From positions 223,680 to 287,679 of the forward strand of contig PGZM01000008.1 in NCBI GenBank assembly GCA_002841395.1: 64,000 nucleotides of DNA, given 5' to 3'. Numbering within the stretch: the stretch's first letter is position 1; every line of letters begins with the position of its first letter. A program made the translations under genes and the position numbers. Below are positions 36,293-47,019 of the stretch, piece by piece. The notes beneath the pieces are model-generated. The model had not been told where the DNA came from and did not search any database. It worked only from the letters and a program-made list of their open reading frames with translations. Source of the DNA: Firmicutes bacterium HGW-Firmicutes-9. GTDB lineage: Bacteria > Bacillota > Clostridia > Christensenellales > CAG-138.

Positions 36293-36490
36293 CCTGAATG
36301 CATAGTTAGGGATCATTCAACTTGTATAGCAACTTGCTAGAATAAATCGGCGCGTAGAATATACTCTTAATATCAACACCAAAAATTTTTGACTACAGCG
36401 TAGTGCACTTCTCCGCATGCCAATAACTCCTGTGTGCGCATTCAAAAGGGTGAAAGCGATACACAAGAGTTATTTTGTTATTAGAGGTTA
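36293..36490. other. Intergenic spacer
   Basis: About 200 AT-rich bases between convergent genes. I see no gene and no convincing terminator. Confidence 0.4.
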
Positions 36491-37435
36491 TTACCCGCAA
36501 ATCAACGCATTCATTCGCTCTTTGAATAACGCATGATCGATTGAGCGAATGACGGTTGCATTGTCCGGCGGAGTGATCTGCTCAATCGCCAGAACGTCGT
36601 TTTTGTTGTAGATGATCACCTGCCCGTAGGTATGGGGCTCGGTCGTGCAGCAATGGCAATATGCGCTCACGCTGTCCAGCACAATATCGTCCCAGAGCGC
36701 AACGCCCATGGCTACCGCATCCGGCAGATCGATCATGTATTCGCCGGATCGTTTCAGGTTGTAGTTCAGTAGCTCCGTGTTGCACTCGACGGCAAAACGG
36801 GACACGGAGGAATGGCTGCGCCAGGCCTCGATATCCGTTTTGTTCAGCGCGGCGGGACCCAGACAATGATCGAACCCGATGATCGTGATCGGGATGCCGC
36901 TCTGCAGCAGGATGGCGTAGCTTTCCGCGTCGGCATACACGTTAAACTCCGCGACTGGTGTCGTATTGCCCGCGCCGAATCCGCTGGTGCCCATCGACCA
37001 GATGCGTTTGACGCGCTTCATCGTCGCCGCGTCCTTGATGATCGCGGCCGCGAGATTGCACACGGGGCCAATCGCAACAATCTCGATTTCATCCGGGTTG
37101 GACCGTATCGTCTCGAGCATGAAATCCACCGCGTGCATGCGCTGCGGAAGCGTGGACGGATGAATCAGGTCGAGATCGCCCATGCCGTCGTTGCCGTGCA
37201 CGTTGACCGCGGTGACGGGTTCTCGCATGATCGGCTTTGCAAGCCCTTCGTAGACGGGAACGCGCTTGCCGCAAACCTCGACGGTCATGAGTGCGTTCTT
37301 GGTTGAGCATTCCAGCGGCGCATTTCCGCAGACGGTCGTGATTCCGACCACCTCTACGTCGTCGGTCAGCAACGCCATCATGAGGGCGACGGCGTCGTCG
37401 CTTCCCGTATCGGTGTCGATGATGAATTTTCGCAT
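36491..37435 (-). CDS. Nucleoside hydrolase (IunH/RihA type)
   Basis: A 314-residue cytoplasmic enzyme that cleaves nucleosides to base and ribose. The N-terminal calcium-site motif DTDTGSDDAVALMMAL is characteristic, and NVHGNDGMGDLDL, EIVAIGPVCNLAAAI and AEFNVYADAESYAILL are further family motifs. The frame extends to 37453, but AAGGG upstream of 37435 and the domain start at MRKFIIDTDTG favour the ATG at 37435. It is divergent from the CRP-like regulator gene. Confidence 0.93.
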   Translation of the reverse strand: MRKFIIDTDTGSDDAVALMMALLTDDVEVVGITTVCGNAPLECSTKNALMTVEVCGKRVPVYEGLAKPIMREPVTAVNVHGNDGMGDLDLIHPSTLPQRMHAVDFMLETIRSNPDEIEIVAIGPVCNLAAAIIKDAATMKRVKRIWSMGTSGFGAGNTTPVAEFNVYADAESYAILLQSGIPITIIGFDHCLGPAALNKTDIEAWRSHSSVSRFAVECNTELLNYNLKRSGEYMIDLPDAVAMGVALWDDIVLDSVSAYCHCCTTEPHTYGQVIIYNKNDVLAIEQITPPDNATVIRSIDHALFKERMNALICG

Positions 37436-37524
37436 TTGTTTCACACCCTTCATCGTTCTTGTTGTCTATAGAATAGCAAATTGATAGTATAAAGATAGGT
37501 CATTTGACCAAGGAGGTGAAACGC

Positions 37525-38151
37525 GTGCAGTTTTCGATTACCGCGATTCCGGCGGGCGTGCATTATGTAGAAAAAAACTATCAGAACGGCGACTATATCA
37601 TCGAACCTACGGAGGAGAATCACTTTCTCTACATCCTCGTTGCGGGCAAAGCGGGGGTATACAACGAATGCGCCGACGGGGAAGCCGTTCTGCTGTACGA
37701 GTATCGGGCGGTCGATTTCTTTGGCGAGTTTGAGATATTGACCGAGGTCAGAACACCTATGACGGTTATCGCCAAATCGGACAGCAAAGTCTTCATCGTC
37801 GAGAAAAACGAAGTGCTGAAGTGGCTTCGCATGGATTTCGAATTCACCCTGTTTTTTCTGAACCGGATTTGTATGAAGACACTGGATTTATCATATGAAC
37901 ACATACGGGTGGCGAAACTGAGCATTCGGGAGCGGTATATCTATTCGATCAAGGCGCATTCCGACAAAGGCGATCTGCCGCAGCTTACAAAAGAGCGCCT
38001 CGTGGAAGACATCAAAGCGCCGATTCGAAGCATGAACCGGATCATTGTCGACTGCGCGGATTTCATTGCATTCGAGCAGAAAACGTTCAAGATTATTGAT
38101 CAAAAGAGATTTTCGAGTGAGTTTGAAGCGCTGAGGCGAAAATCGGAATAG
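37525..38151 (+). CDS. CRP/FNR-type regulator
   Basis: A 208-residue protein. Residues 1-125 are a cyclic-nucleotide-binding-type beta-roll (YILVAGKAGVYNE, DFFGEFEILTEVRTPMTV). A long helix follows, then a C-terminal region in the position of the winged helix (LPQLTKERLVEDIKAPIRS) that only loosely matches the usual motif. AGGAGGTGA at 37511-37519 shows that GTG at 37525, not the TTG at 37504, is the start. It is divergent from the nucleoside hydrolase by about 90 nt and probably controls it. Confidence 0.85.
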   Translation: MQFSITAIPAGVHYVEKNYQNGDYIIEPTEENHFLYILVAGKAGVYNECADGEAVLLYEYRAVDFFGEFEILTEVRTPMTVIAKSDSKVFIVEKNEVLKWLRMDFEFTLFFLNRICMKTLDLSYEHIRVAKLSIRERYIYSIKAHSDKGDLPQLTKERLVEDIKAPIRSMNRIIVDCADFIAFEQKTFKIIDQKRFSSEFEALRRKSE

Positions 38152-38535
38152 CGTTGATTTAGATCAGTTTGCTTGCGCAGCCTGATTTTTATTTGCATCG
38201 AAATTATGCTCCTGAATGCACATTGATGATTCTGGGGCCACATCCAGATGAAGCGTTATAAAAAACTGCTTGTAATTCGGAATATAGGATGGAGATCGAT
38301 ATCAAAAAGCGATATGATAGATACCATCACAAAATGATGCGTTTTCATCGCCTGTCTCGAATATTAAGTAACTTCAACAAACATAAAAAAGTCGCTAAAA
38401 TACAAATATTGTCATTCCGATGAATTTGATTTGTCAGTGTGCGGGCTTAAAATCGAAATATCATGAGGCGGCTGAAATACAAAAGCCGCAGAAGCACATC
38501 TGAACATCAAATCATATCGAGGAGGAATTACGAAC
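38152..38535. other. Intergenic region upstream of the first ABC sugar locus
   Basis: About 380 AT-rich bases between the CRP-like gene and an ABC operon. Apart from the promoter listed at 38426-38453 I see no gene or RNA element in it. Confidence 0.5.
38426..38453 (+). promoter_or_regulatory. Candidate promoter of the isomalto-oligosaccharide ABC operon
   Basis: TTGATT (38426-38431) and TAAAAT (38448-38453) are spaced by 16 nt, about 80 nt before the ATG at 38536. Confidence 0.5.
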
Positions 38536-39825
38536 ATGACTTTTAAGAAATGGACTGCCCTGCTAATCGCCATGATGATGGTTGTTGGAACCCTTGCCGC
38601 TTGCAGCAGTGCACCTGCTGAAGCCACTGCGGCAGCGGAACCGGAAGCCACACAGGAAGTTGTCGCGTCCGAACCCGAAGCGACCGCAGAACCTTTTACG
38701 CTGGTTTTCTGGCATACCTATGGCGACGGCGAAGAGGAGCAGTTTAAAAACGTCGTTCTGCCGATGTGGAACGAGCTGCATCCTGAAATCACCATCGAAG
38801 CGGTTCGTCAGGACGGCGGACAGTATCACGAGATGATCGTCACATCCTTCGGCACCGGCCAAAGCCCGGATGTCGCGCGCATCGACATCGTCAACACCGC
38901 AGCGTACGCGTCGCAGGGCGGCCTCGTAGCCCTGAGCGATTATGAAGATTTCGCGGCGCTCAAGGACACCTTCCTGGAAGGGCCTCTCTCCACCAACCTC
39001 TACCAGGGCGGCTACTACGGCCTGCCGCTGGACACCAACTGCAAAGCCGCCGTCATCAACACGGCGATCATGAAGGATCTCGGCATTGAAGGCGCACCAG
39101 CAACCATGGAAGAGTTCATCGCGGCTGCCGAAACGCGCGGCACCTATTCGCTGAACGTCTCCGGCGTTGGCGACTGGGATCTGTATCCCTACTTCTGGCT
39201 CTTTGGCGGTTCGCTGACGGATGAAGGCTTCACCAAGGCCAGCGGATATCTCGACGGCGCAGATAGCGTTGCCGCGATTCAGACCATGCTCGACCTGCAC
39301 GCAAAGAAGGTATTCACCATTCGCGATGTCGATGGTTCGGTTGACGCCTGGGACGGCATCAACAGTGAATATGCAATGTTCTTCGAAGGTCCGTGGTTCT
39401 TCGGCTCCTATGAAGAGCGTCTCTCGCAGGGCATCATTGCGGCGACGATTCCGACGTATAACGGACGCAGCGCTTCCGTCGTCGGCGGCGAAAACATCGC
39501 GGTGTTTGCAACCAGCAAACATACCGACGCGGCATATGAGTTTGCGAAGTTCATGACCAGCGAAGCCGTTCAGCTCGCCATGCTCGAAAAGGGCCAGCTG
39601 CCTGTGCTGAAGTCTTTGGTTAACAACGAAACCGTGCTCAACAACCCTGTCTGGTCGGTTTACATGGCGCAGCTGGAATCCGCCTCCGCGCGTATTCCCT
39701 CGCCCAACAACGAGCAGATCAAGCAGGTTTGGAGCGACGCGATGACGGAAATCTTTGTCAATGGCGCTGATGTGCAAACGACGCTGACTGCCGCCGCGCA
39801 GCAGATGGACGGATTGCTCGGTTAA
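38536..39825 (+). CDS. Sugar ABC transporter substrate-binding lipoprotein
   Basis: A 429-residue lipoprotein of the CUT1 sugar-binding family. The lipobox Cys is at about residue 23 (TLAAC), followed by an Ala/Glu/Pro/Thr linker, then LVFWHTYGDGEEEQFKNVV, GQSPDVARIDIVN and a late FAKFMTSEAVQLAM helix. GAGGAGG lies upstream. It heads an operon with two permeases, a GH66 enzyme, an AraC regulator and a YesL-like protein. The neighbouring enzymes suggest alpha-1,6-linked gluco-oligosaccharides as ligand. Confidence 0.93.
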   Translation: MTFKKWTALLIAMMMVVGTLAACSSAPAEATAAAEPEATQEVVASEPEATAEPFTLVFWHTYGDGEEEQFKNVVLPMWNELHPEITIEAVRQDGGQYHEMIVTSFGTGQSPDVARIDIVNTAAYASQGGLVALSDYEDFAALKDTFLEGPLSTNLYQGGYYGLPLDTNCKAAVINTAIMKDLGIEGAPATMEEFIAAAETRGTYSLNVSGVGDWDLYPYFWLFGGSLTDEGFTKASGYLDGADSVAAIQTMLDLHAKKVFTIRDVDGSVDAWDGINSEYAMFFEGPWFFGSYEERLSQGIIAATIPTYNGRSASVVGGENIAVFATSKHTDAAYEFAKFMTSEAVQLAMLEKGQLPVLKSLVNNETVLNNPVWSVYMAQLESASARIPSPNNEQIKQVWSDAMTEIFVNGADVQTTLTAAAQQMDGLLG

Positions 39826-39922
39826 ACAAGAAGTAACGCAGACTGTGCCGCATGGCATGATCGCCTTGCGGCACAGCCTGATGGAACCAACGAATCTCGA
39901 ACACAGCGGAAAGGGAAAGCAC

Positions 39923-40864
39923 GTGCAACGAAACGCAGTCTCCAAGCGAAAATGGAAAAAAGGCGTAAAAGGCTGGCTCGCAGCGCTGCCGTTTGTTTTG
40001 CCGGGACTGATTCTAGTTGGGCTGTTCGTACTGTATCCGATGCTGTTCACCATTCGCATTTCTCTGTCAAACTACAGAATCGTACAGGGGCAGATCGACT
40101 TTGTCGGGCTGAAGAACTACATCAATATCCTGACAGATGCGTCCGGCAGGTTCTGGTATGCCTATCGCAACAATTTCCTCTACGCGCTGGTGACGGTTCC
40201 GCTGATTCTCTTCGGCGGCATGGTGTTTGCGTACTTAATCAACAACCTCAAGCGCGGCAGAACCATGTTCAAAGTCGGGTTTTATCTACCTGTCATCACG
40301 TCCTGGGTGATCGTGAGTCTGGTGTTCACCTACATGTTCAACAACTCCGATCGCGGCCTCATCAATTACATTCTCGTGGACAAGCTGCACATTCTCAACG
40401 ACTATGTGCCGTGGCTCTTGCGGGAATGGTCGGGGAATGCCGCAATCTGGCTCATGGGCGCATGGAAGAACATCGGCTGGGCGATGCTGATCTTTTTAGC
40501 CGCGCTGCAAAGCATTCCGCGCGACTTATACGAGGCCGCGGATCTGGACGGCGCGGGCATCTGGGGCAAGTTTCGGCATATTACGATCGCTTGCCTGAAA
40601 CCCACGGCGTACTATGTGCTGGTGAACATGATCATCGGTTCGTTCAACGTGTTCATTCAGGTAATGTTGCTCACGGAAGGCAACCCCAACGGCAGAACAT
40701 CCGTTTTGCAGTATCTGCTCTACGATAAGGCGTTCGGTCAATTCCAGTTCGGCGAGGCTTCGGCAATCGGCCTGATTTCCGCTGTCACAATCGTGATTCT
40801 GACAACGTTGCTCAACCGCATGCTGAAACTCGATACCGTAGAGAAGGGAGGGGCGGACGCATGA
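39923..40864 (+). CDS. Sugar ABC transporter permease (MalF type)
   Basis: A 313-residue membrane protein with six TM helices and the EAA-loop motif DLYEAADLDGAGIWGKFRHI, which contacts the ATPase. The frame is open from 39845, but AAGGG at 39911-39915 and the Lys/Arg-rich start point to GTG at 39923. The second permease overlaps its end by 4 nt. Confidence 0.9.
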   Translation: MQRNAVSKRKWKKGVKGWLAALPFVLPGLILVGLFVLYPMLFTIRISLSNYRIVQGQIDFVGLKNYINILTDASGRFWYAYRNNFLYALVTVPLILFGGMVFAYLINNLKRGRTMFKVGFYLPVITSWVIVSLVFTYMFNNSDRGLINYILVDKLHILNDYVPWLLREWSGNAAIWLMGAWKNIGWAMLIFLAALQSIPRDLYEAADLDGAGIWGKFRHITIACLKPTAYYVLVNMIIGSFNVFIQVMLLTEGNPNGRTSVLQYLLYDKAFGQFQFGEASAIGLISAVTIVILTTLLNRMLKLDTVEKGGADA

Positions 40865-41742
40865 AGCGAAATCTGCGCGGAAAAAAAGCGGGTGACACGA
40901 TTGCACAGGTCGTCATCTGGACGATTCTTGCCGTCTCGCTCATCATCTTCTCGGTTCCGTTTCTGTTTATGATCACCAACTCTTTTGAGCAGTTCAGCTT
41001 TGTGCTGCCGTATCCGCCGAAACTGATTCCGACACAGCTGGACTTCTCAGCCTACAAATATGTACTATCTCAGCCGTTCTTTCCGACCGCGGTCAAAAAC
41101 AGCGTCATCAACACAAGCATCACTGTTGTGCTCTCCGTGTTTATATCGACACTATCCGCCTATGGTTTCGCGCGGATCGAATTTCCGGGACGGGAAACGC
41201 TCTTTAAAATCTATCTATTTACGTTGATGGTGCCGAGCTTTTTAAACATCATTCCGCAGTTTATCATCCTCAAGGGGATACATATACCCGGAACAGACAT
41301 GAATCTGATCGGAACCCGCGCGGGACTGATCCTGGTCTATGTCGCAACCAACGTCTGCGGGCATACATTCTTTTTGCGAAACTTCTTCCGTGGACTGCCG
41401 GATGCACTCTCGGAATCCGTCATCGTGGACGGCGGCGGACACGGAGCGATTTTCTTCAAGGTTATGCTTCCGCTCTCCAAACCCGCCATCGGTACCATGA
41501 GCATCTTTGCGCTGCAAGGCTTCTGGGAGGAATATTTCACCGCGAAAGTACTCGTCGGCGCAAACGAGTCGATGATGACCCTGCCGCTATTATTGCAGCG
41601 CTTGCACGGACAGTATGCAACCCGCTGGGAGTGGGTGTTTGCGGCGTCAATCCTTGCGCTGATTCCCGTTGTGACCCTGTTTATACTGTTCCAGAAAAAG
41701 ATGGTCATCGGCGGATTGACGCAGGGTTCCGTCAAAGAATAA
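40861..41742 (+). CDS. Sugar ABC transporter permease (MalG type)
   Basis: A 293-residue membrane protein with six TM helices, typical of MalG-like CUT1 permeases, with EAA-loop ALSESVIVDGGGHGAIFFKV. It is coupled to the first permease by an ATGA overlap. No ATPase gene follows. The complex must use an ATPase encoded elsewhere, possibly the one at 56108. Confidence 0.92.
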   Translation: MKRNLRGKKAGDTIAQVVIWTILAVSLIIFSVPFLFMITNSFEQFSFVLPYPPKLIPTQLDFSAYKYVLSQPFFPTAVKNSVINTSITVVLSVFISTLSAYGFARIEFPGRETLFKIYLFTLMVPSFLNIIPQFIILKGIHIPGTDMNLIGTRAGLILVYVATNVCGHTFFLRNFFRGLPDALSESVIVDGGGHGAIFFKVMLPLSKPAIGTMSIFALQGFWEEYFTAKVLVGANESMMTLPLLLQRLHGQYATRWEWVFAASILALIPVVTLFILFQKKMVIGGLTQGSVKE

Positions 41743-41840
41743 TTCGACAATGGCAGTCGGGAGGAATTTCCTGCTGTCGGTAAGAAATTTTTAGAGAAAT
41801 TTGACCGGCTTATTCGAGACGGTCATGGAGTAATAGATCT

Positions 41841-43493
41841 ATGAAAACGATCAAGCAGCAAACGGCATACTGCCGTCCTGATCGCGCGCAATATCGCATC
41901 GGAGAACCGATCCGGCTTCTGCTCTTTCCCGATGCCGAGGTTTCGAAGGTTTCCTCCGTCCGCGTGTTCCGCCTCCAGCAGGAGATAACCTGCAATTGGA
42001 CGCAGGAGAGCGGCATCATTACGATAGAATCATTGGAAATCGGGAACTATGGCGTCGCCGTCAAAACGGACAATGGCGTATTCGAGACGGCGTTTGATGT
42101 CGCGGAATCCGCAAAATCGGTGATTCGCTATGGATTTTTATCCGATTTTTCACCGGAAGACGGCGATACGGCGGATCTGGACTGGCTTTGCCGGCTGCAT
42201 GTCAACACGGTGCAGTTCTACGACTGGATGTACCGCCACGACAGCCTGATCTCGCCGGAAGACGAATACCTTGACCCGATTGGCAGACGAAGCTCGCTGC
42301 CGGTCATTCAGCAGAAGATTGAGGCTTGCCGCAGCCGCGGCATGCGTGCGTTCGCCTATGGCGCGGTGTACGCCGCGACGAAAGAGACTGCATTGGCGCA
42401 TCCGGACTGGGCTACCTATTCGCTCGACGGCGAACCGATGATCTTCGCCGACTGGCTCAACTACATGAACATTGCTCCTTCCAATGGATGGAGAGAACAT
42501 ATTATTCGCGAATTCCGCTCCGTTGTCGAAACACTCGGCTTTTCCGGCATTCATCTGGATACCTATGGGTTTCCCAAGCGGGTATATGCACAAAACGGAG
42601 AACGCGTTTTGTTTGAGGACGCGTTTCTGCCACTGATCAACGCAGCGCAGGACGCCGTCTATTCGGTGGATGCGGAAAATGGTGTTGTCTTCAACGCGGT
42701 CAACGACTGGCCGACGGAACGGATTGCGCAGGGCAATCAGGACGCGCAGTATATCGAAGTTTGGCCGCCGCACGATACCTATCATGATCTGTACTGGCTG
42801 ATCAACAAGGCAAAGCGTCTCGCGCCCGAAAAATCGGTTGTGCTTGCGGCCTATATGAAGCCGTTTCAAAACGCGGTCGAAGAGGCAGACGTGATGAAAG
42901 CAGAGCATGCGTTTCGCCTTGCGAACGCTGTCATCCTCGCTTCCGGTGGGATTCAGCTGGTTCATGGCGAACAGGAGAGCCTGCTTTGCGATAGCTATTA
43001 TGTCAACCACGCAAAAATACGGCCGGAATTTACCGATACGCTGGTTCGTTATGCCGATTTTCTTGTGCGCTATGCGCAGCTGTTGTATGATGACAATGGG
43101 TACGATGTTTCCATGACCGCGTTCGGCGGTATCAACGATGACGTAATCGCGGAGGCGGAAAACACCGCGTTTTCTGCGGATGGACGTGCGGATACGGTCT
43201 GGATGATCCTGCGCGAATCCAAAACGCGGCTGGTGCTGCACCTGATCAATTTGACGGGGAACGATGTATTGTGGAACACCCCGAAGAGTGAGCCGAATCC
43301 GGTGCAAAACATCCGCCTGAAGCTGCGGCTGGACGCAAAGATTTCTGGCGTTTACTGCGCCTCGCCGGATGATAATTCGCTGCAAGCCGTCGAGCTGCCG
43401 TATCGTACGCAGTCTTCGGCATACGGCCGGGTCATGGAGCTAAATCTGCCGACCCTTCACTATTTTTCGACGATCTGGATTGAATGGGAGTAA
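41841..43493 (+). CDS. GH66 family enzyme (dextranase-like)
   Basis: A 550-residue protein without a signal peptide. After an N-terminal beta-sandwich (residues 1-95), the GH66 barrel begins near RYGFLSDFSPEDGDTADLDW. D240 in GIHLDTYG is the probable nucleophile and E306 in YIEVWPP the probable acid/base; their 66-residue distance fits known dextranases. A C-terminal beta domain follows. GH66 enzymes cleave dextran or form cyclic isomalto-oligosaccharides. This copy is short and apparently intracellular, so it likely trims imported isomalto-oligosaccharides. It lies about 100 nt after the permease gene. Confidence 0.88.
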   Translation: MKTIKQQTAYCRPDRAQYRIGEPIRLLLFPDAEVSKVSSVRVFRLQQEITCNWTQESGIITIESLEIGNYGVAVKTDNGVFETAFDVAESAKSVIRYGFLSDFSPEDGDTADLDWLCRLHVNTVQFYDWMYRHDSLISPEDEYLDPIGRRSSLPVIQQKIEACRSRGMRAFAYGAVYAATKETALAHPDWATYSLDGEPMIFADWLNYMNIAPSNGWREHIIREFRSVVETLGFSGIHLDTYGFPKRVYAQNGERVLFEDAFLPLINAAQDAVYSVDAENGVVFNAVNDWPTERIAQGNQDAQYIEVWPPHDTYHDLYWLINKAKRLAPEKSVVLAAYMKPFQNAVEEADVMKAEHAFRLANAVILASGGIQLVHGEQESLLCDSYYVNHAKIRPEFTDTLVRYADFLVRYAQLLYDDNGYDVSMTAFGGINDDVIAEAENTAFSADGRADTVWMILRESKTRLVLHLINLTGNDVLWNTPKSEPNPVQNIRLKLRLDAKISGVYCASPDDNSLQAVELPYRTQSSAYGRVMELNLPTLHYFSTIWIEWE

Positions 43494-43499
43494 TCATTC

Positions 43500-44420
43500 A
43501 TGCTGCTGAACTATGACACCACCGTTCTGCCGCGCGTGCGCATGATGGGCCGCGTGCGGTATCACGAACCGTGGTGTCATTTTTCGCGCGTCATCGACGA
43601 ATATATTCTCTACGTCATTCGCGACGGGGATATGTATATCGAGGAAGACGGCGTACGGATGCACTTAAAGGCAGGGGATTCGCTGCTTTTGGAGCCGAAC
43701 CTGCCGCACGTGGGCTATCAAGCGGCCAGCTGCGACTATTATTATGCGCATTTCAAGCACGATCGGATGGAACGCACGTATGACGACGTGCTTGCGACGG
43801 AAGCCGCCAAGGAAACGCGAAGAAAATCCATGATCGGCTACAATCTCGACGAGGTTGACCCAACAGATCCGGTGATCTGCATTCCGAAGCGATTTAACAT
43901 CTCAGGACTGGAGTATCGCCAAATGCTGCACGCGGCGGTGGAGGCCTATGACCGCAGGGAAGAGCAGTATAAACGTGTTGTTTCGACGCAGCTGCATTTG
44001 CTTTTGATGATGATTGCGCACGAATATTTAAACGCGGCCTGCGCGGAGGAGGACTCCAAGCGAAAGAAATCCGATGTGGCGGTGGACAGCCTGATTCGTT
44101 ATCTAAACAAGCATTATACCGAACGCATGACGAGCGAGAAGATCGCGGAGCGATTTGAGATGAATTTCGATTATCTCAACCGCGTGTTTTCGGCCGCGAC
44201 AGGCAGCACGATATTTTACTACATCAATATGCTGCGCATCAGCAACGCAAAGCAGCTGATTACAACCACAAACCTGACGTTTGCCGAGGTGGCGTATCTG
44301 GTCGGCATCGAGGATCGCTATTATTTTACACGGTTGTTCAAGCGATATGTCGGCATGACGCCGACGGACTTCTACCGCGCGGCGCACTCCATGCCATCCA
44401 AGGAGGGCGAACTGATATGA
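43500..44420 (+). CDS. AraC-family transcriptional regulator
   Basis: A 306-residue regulator. The N-terminal cupin domain (EYILYVIRDGDMYIEEDGVR, LLLEPNLPHVGYQAA) is followed by a C-terminal double helix-turn-helix (MTSEKIAERFEMNFDYLNRV; FAEVAYLVGIEDRYYFTRLF) ending YVGMTPTDFYR. GGGAG lies 8 nt before the ATG. It starts 6 nt after the GH66 stop and its end overlaps the YesL-like gene by 4 nt. Probably it is a local activator of the alpha-glucan genes. Confidence 0.92.
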   Translation: MLLNYDTTVLPRVRMMGRVRYHEPWCHFSRVIDEYILYVIRDGDMYIEEDGVRMHLKAGDSLLLEPNLPHVGYQAASCDYYYAHFKHDRMERTYDDVLATEAAKETRRKSMIGYNLDEVDPTDPVICIPKRFNISGLEYRQMLHAAVEAYDRREEQYKRVVSTQLHLLLMMIAHEYLNAACAEEDSKRKKSDVAVDSLIRYLNKHYTERMTSEKIAERFEMNFDYLNRVFSAATGSTIFYYINMLRISNAKQLITTTNLTFAEVAYLVGIEDRYYFTRLFKRYVGMTPTDFYRAAHSMPSKEGELI

Positions 44421-45058
44421 GCGAAATCGGCAGCGAACACCAACCAAAGAGAACCGGGTTTGCTTTGCTTGCGCATGTATTGATCTCGCGACTGTTGACG
44501 TTGATCGGGCTGAATCTCGTTTTTTGCGTGTCGATTTTACCGGTTGTGACGCTTCCAAACGCGTTGACTTCGCTCCACCGCTGCACAAGCCTCCTGCTGA
44601 AAGAAGAGGAATTCCCGCTGTTGAAGACGTATTTCAAAGCGTTTCAAAGCGAATTCCTCAAAACGCTCGCCGCGGGCTGGACGATATTGCTACTTCTGGC
44701 TGGCGCGGGTTATGGCGCGTTGTTTTATTGGTCGGTCAACTCCGCTGCCGCGCTTGTGTTTTCCTTCCTGTGCGCGGTATTGGCTGTTTATCTCTATGTC
44801 GTAAGCTGCAACTTGTTTTATATGCTATCGCGTATCCGCTTGCCGTTTGGTGCGCTGCTGAAGAACGCGTTTTTACTCGTGTTTTTGCAACCGATCAGGA
44901 AGACTGCGGTTTGCGGTCTGTCGCTGCTGATAGTCGGCATTGCCGCTTGGTGGTTTCCGCAAACGCTGCCCGTTATCCTGCTGATCATCTGCTCGCTCGC
45001 GACGCTGATTGCGTGCTATGGCGTACGGGACAAGATTGAACAAAGCGTCGTTCGGTAA
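44417..45058 (+). CDS. YesL/DUF624-family membrane protein
   Basis: A 213-residue protein with about five TM helices, starting with a hydrophobic segment after residue 15. Members of this family are often found with sugar ABC transporters and AraC regulators in Bacillota. Their exact role is unknown, although a link to transporter function has been proposed. Here it overlaps the AraC gene by 4 nt and precedes the broken alpha-glucosidase gene by about 60 nt. Confidence 0.85.
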   Translation: MSEIGSEHQPKRTGFALLAHVLISRLLTLIGLNLVFCVSILPVVTLPNALTSLHRCTSLLLKEEEFPLLKTYFKAFQSEFLKTLAAGWTILLLLAGAGYGALFYWSVNSAAALVFSFLCAVLAVYLYVVSCNLFYMLSRIRLPFGALLKNAFLLVFLQPIRKTAVCGLSLLIVGIAAWWFPQTLPVILLIICSLATLIACYGVRDKIEQSVVR

Positions 45059-45094
45059 AGAGATGCGACGTTCGAAACGCAATGTAGAAGATAA

Positions 45095-46714
<1,620 letters not shown>

Positions 46715-46751
46715 AACAAATTATGATTGATTAACCAGCAGCAATACCCAG

Positions 46752-46780
46752 AAGACCATCCGAACGGGTGGTCTTTTTGT
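46752..46780 (+). terminator. Intrinsic terminator after the GH13 pseudogene
   Basis: AAGACCATCC (46752-46761) pairs with GGGTGGTCTT (46766-46775) through a 4-nt loop GAAC, with one G-T pair, followed by further T residues. Confidence 0.85.
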
Positions 46781-46878
46781 ATGTTCCGAATCGCGAGGAT
46801 AAAACGCGAAACAATGGAGATGTTATAAGAACTCGATGAGAGAAATCATACATATTTAAGAATACAGGAAAAAACTGC

Positions 46879-46906
46879 TTGACAGAATGTTCACGGCGCA
46901 TATAAT
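46879..46906 (+). promoter_or_regulatory. Strong sigma-A promoter of the maltose phosphorylase fusion gene
   Basis: Consensus TTGACA (46879-46884) and TATAAT (46901-46906) separated by 16 nt. The expected transcription start, near 46913, falls at the edge of the LacI-type operator listed next. Confidence 0.85.
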
Positions 46907-46913
46907 GGAGCTA

Positions 46914-46927
46914 TGAAACCGGTTGCA
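46914..46927 (+). promoter_or_regulatory. LacI-family operator at the transcription start
   Basis: TGAAACCGGTTGCA is a near-perfect palindrome around AACCGGTT, the form bound by many LacI/GalR regulators. It overlaps the predicted start of transcription, an ideal place for repression by the LacI protein encoded at 50070. Confidence 0.7.
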
Positions 46928-47019
46928 CAAAACAAGCAACCATAGCCAAAACAGACCTAATAAACAAAGTCATATCGATATGCAACCGATATAGTATTTC
47001 TCGATGGGAGTCGTGATTG

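Noticed and set aside
38563..40059. 498-codon minus-strand open frame across the sugar-binding protein gene
   Set aside because: It is antisense to a well-defined lipoprotein and permease start and shows no domain or ribosome site.
42150..43385. 411-codon minus-strand open frame inside the GH66 gene
   Set aside because: The plus strand has GH66 catalytic motifs throughout, so the minus frame is a shadow.
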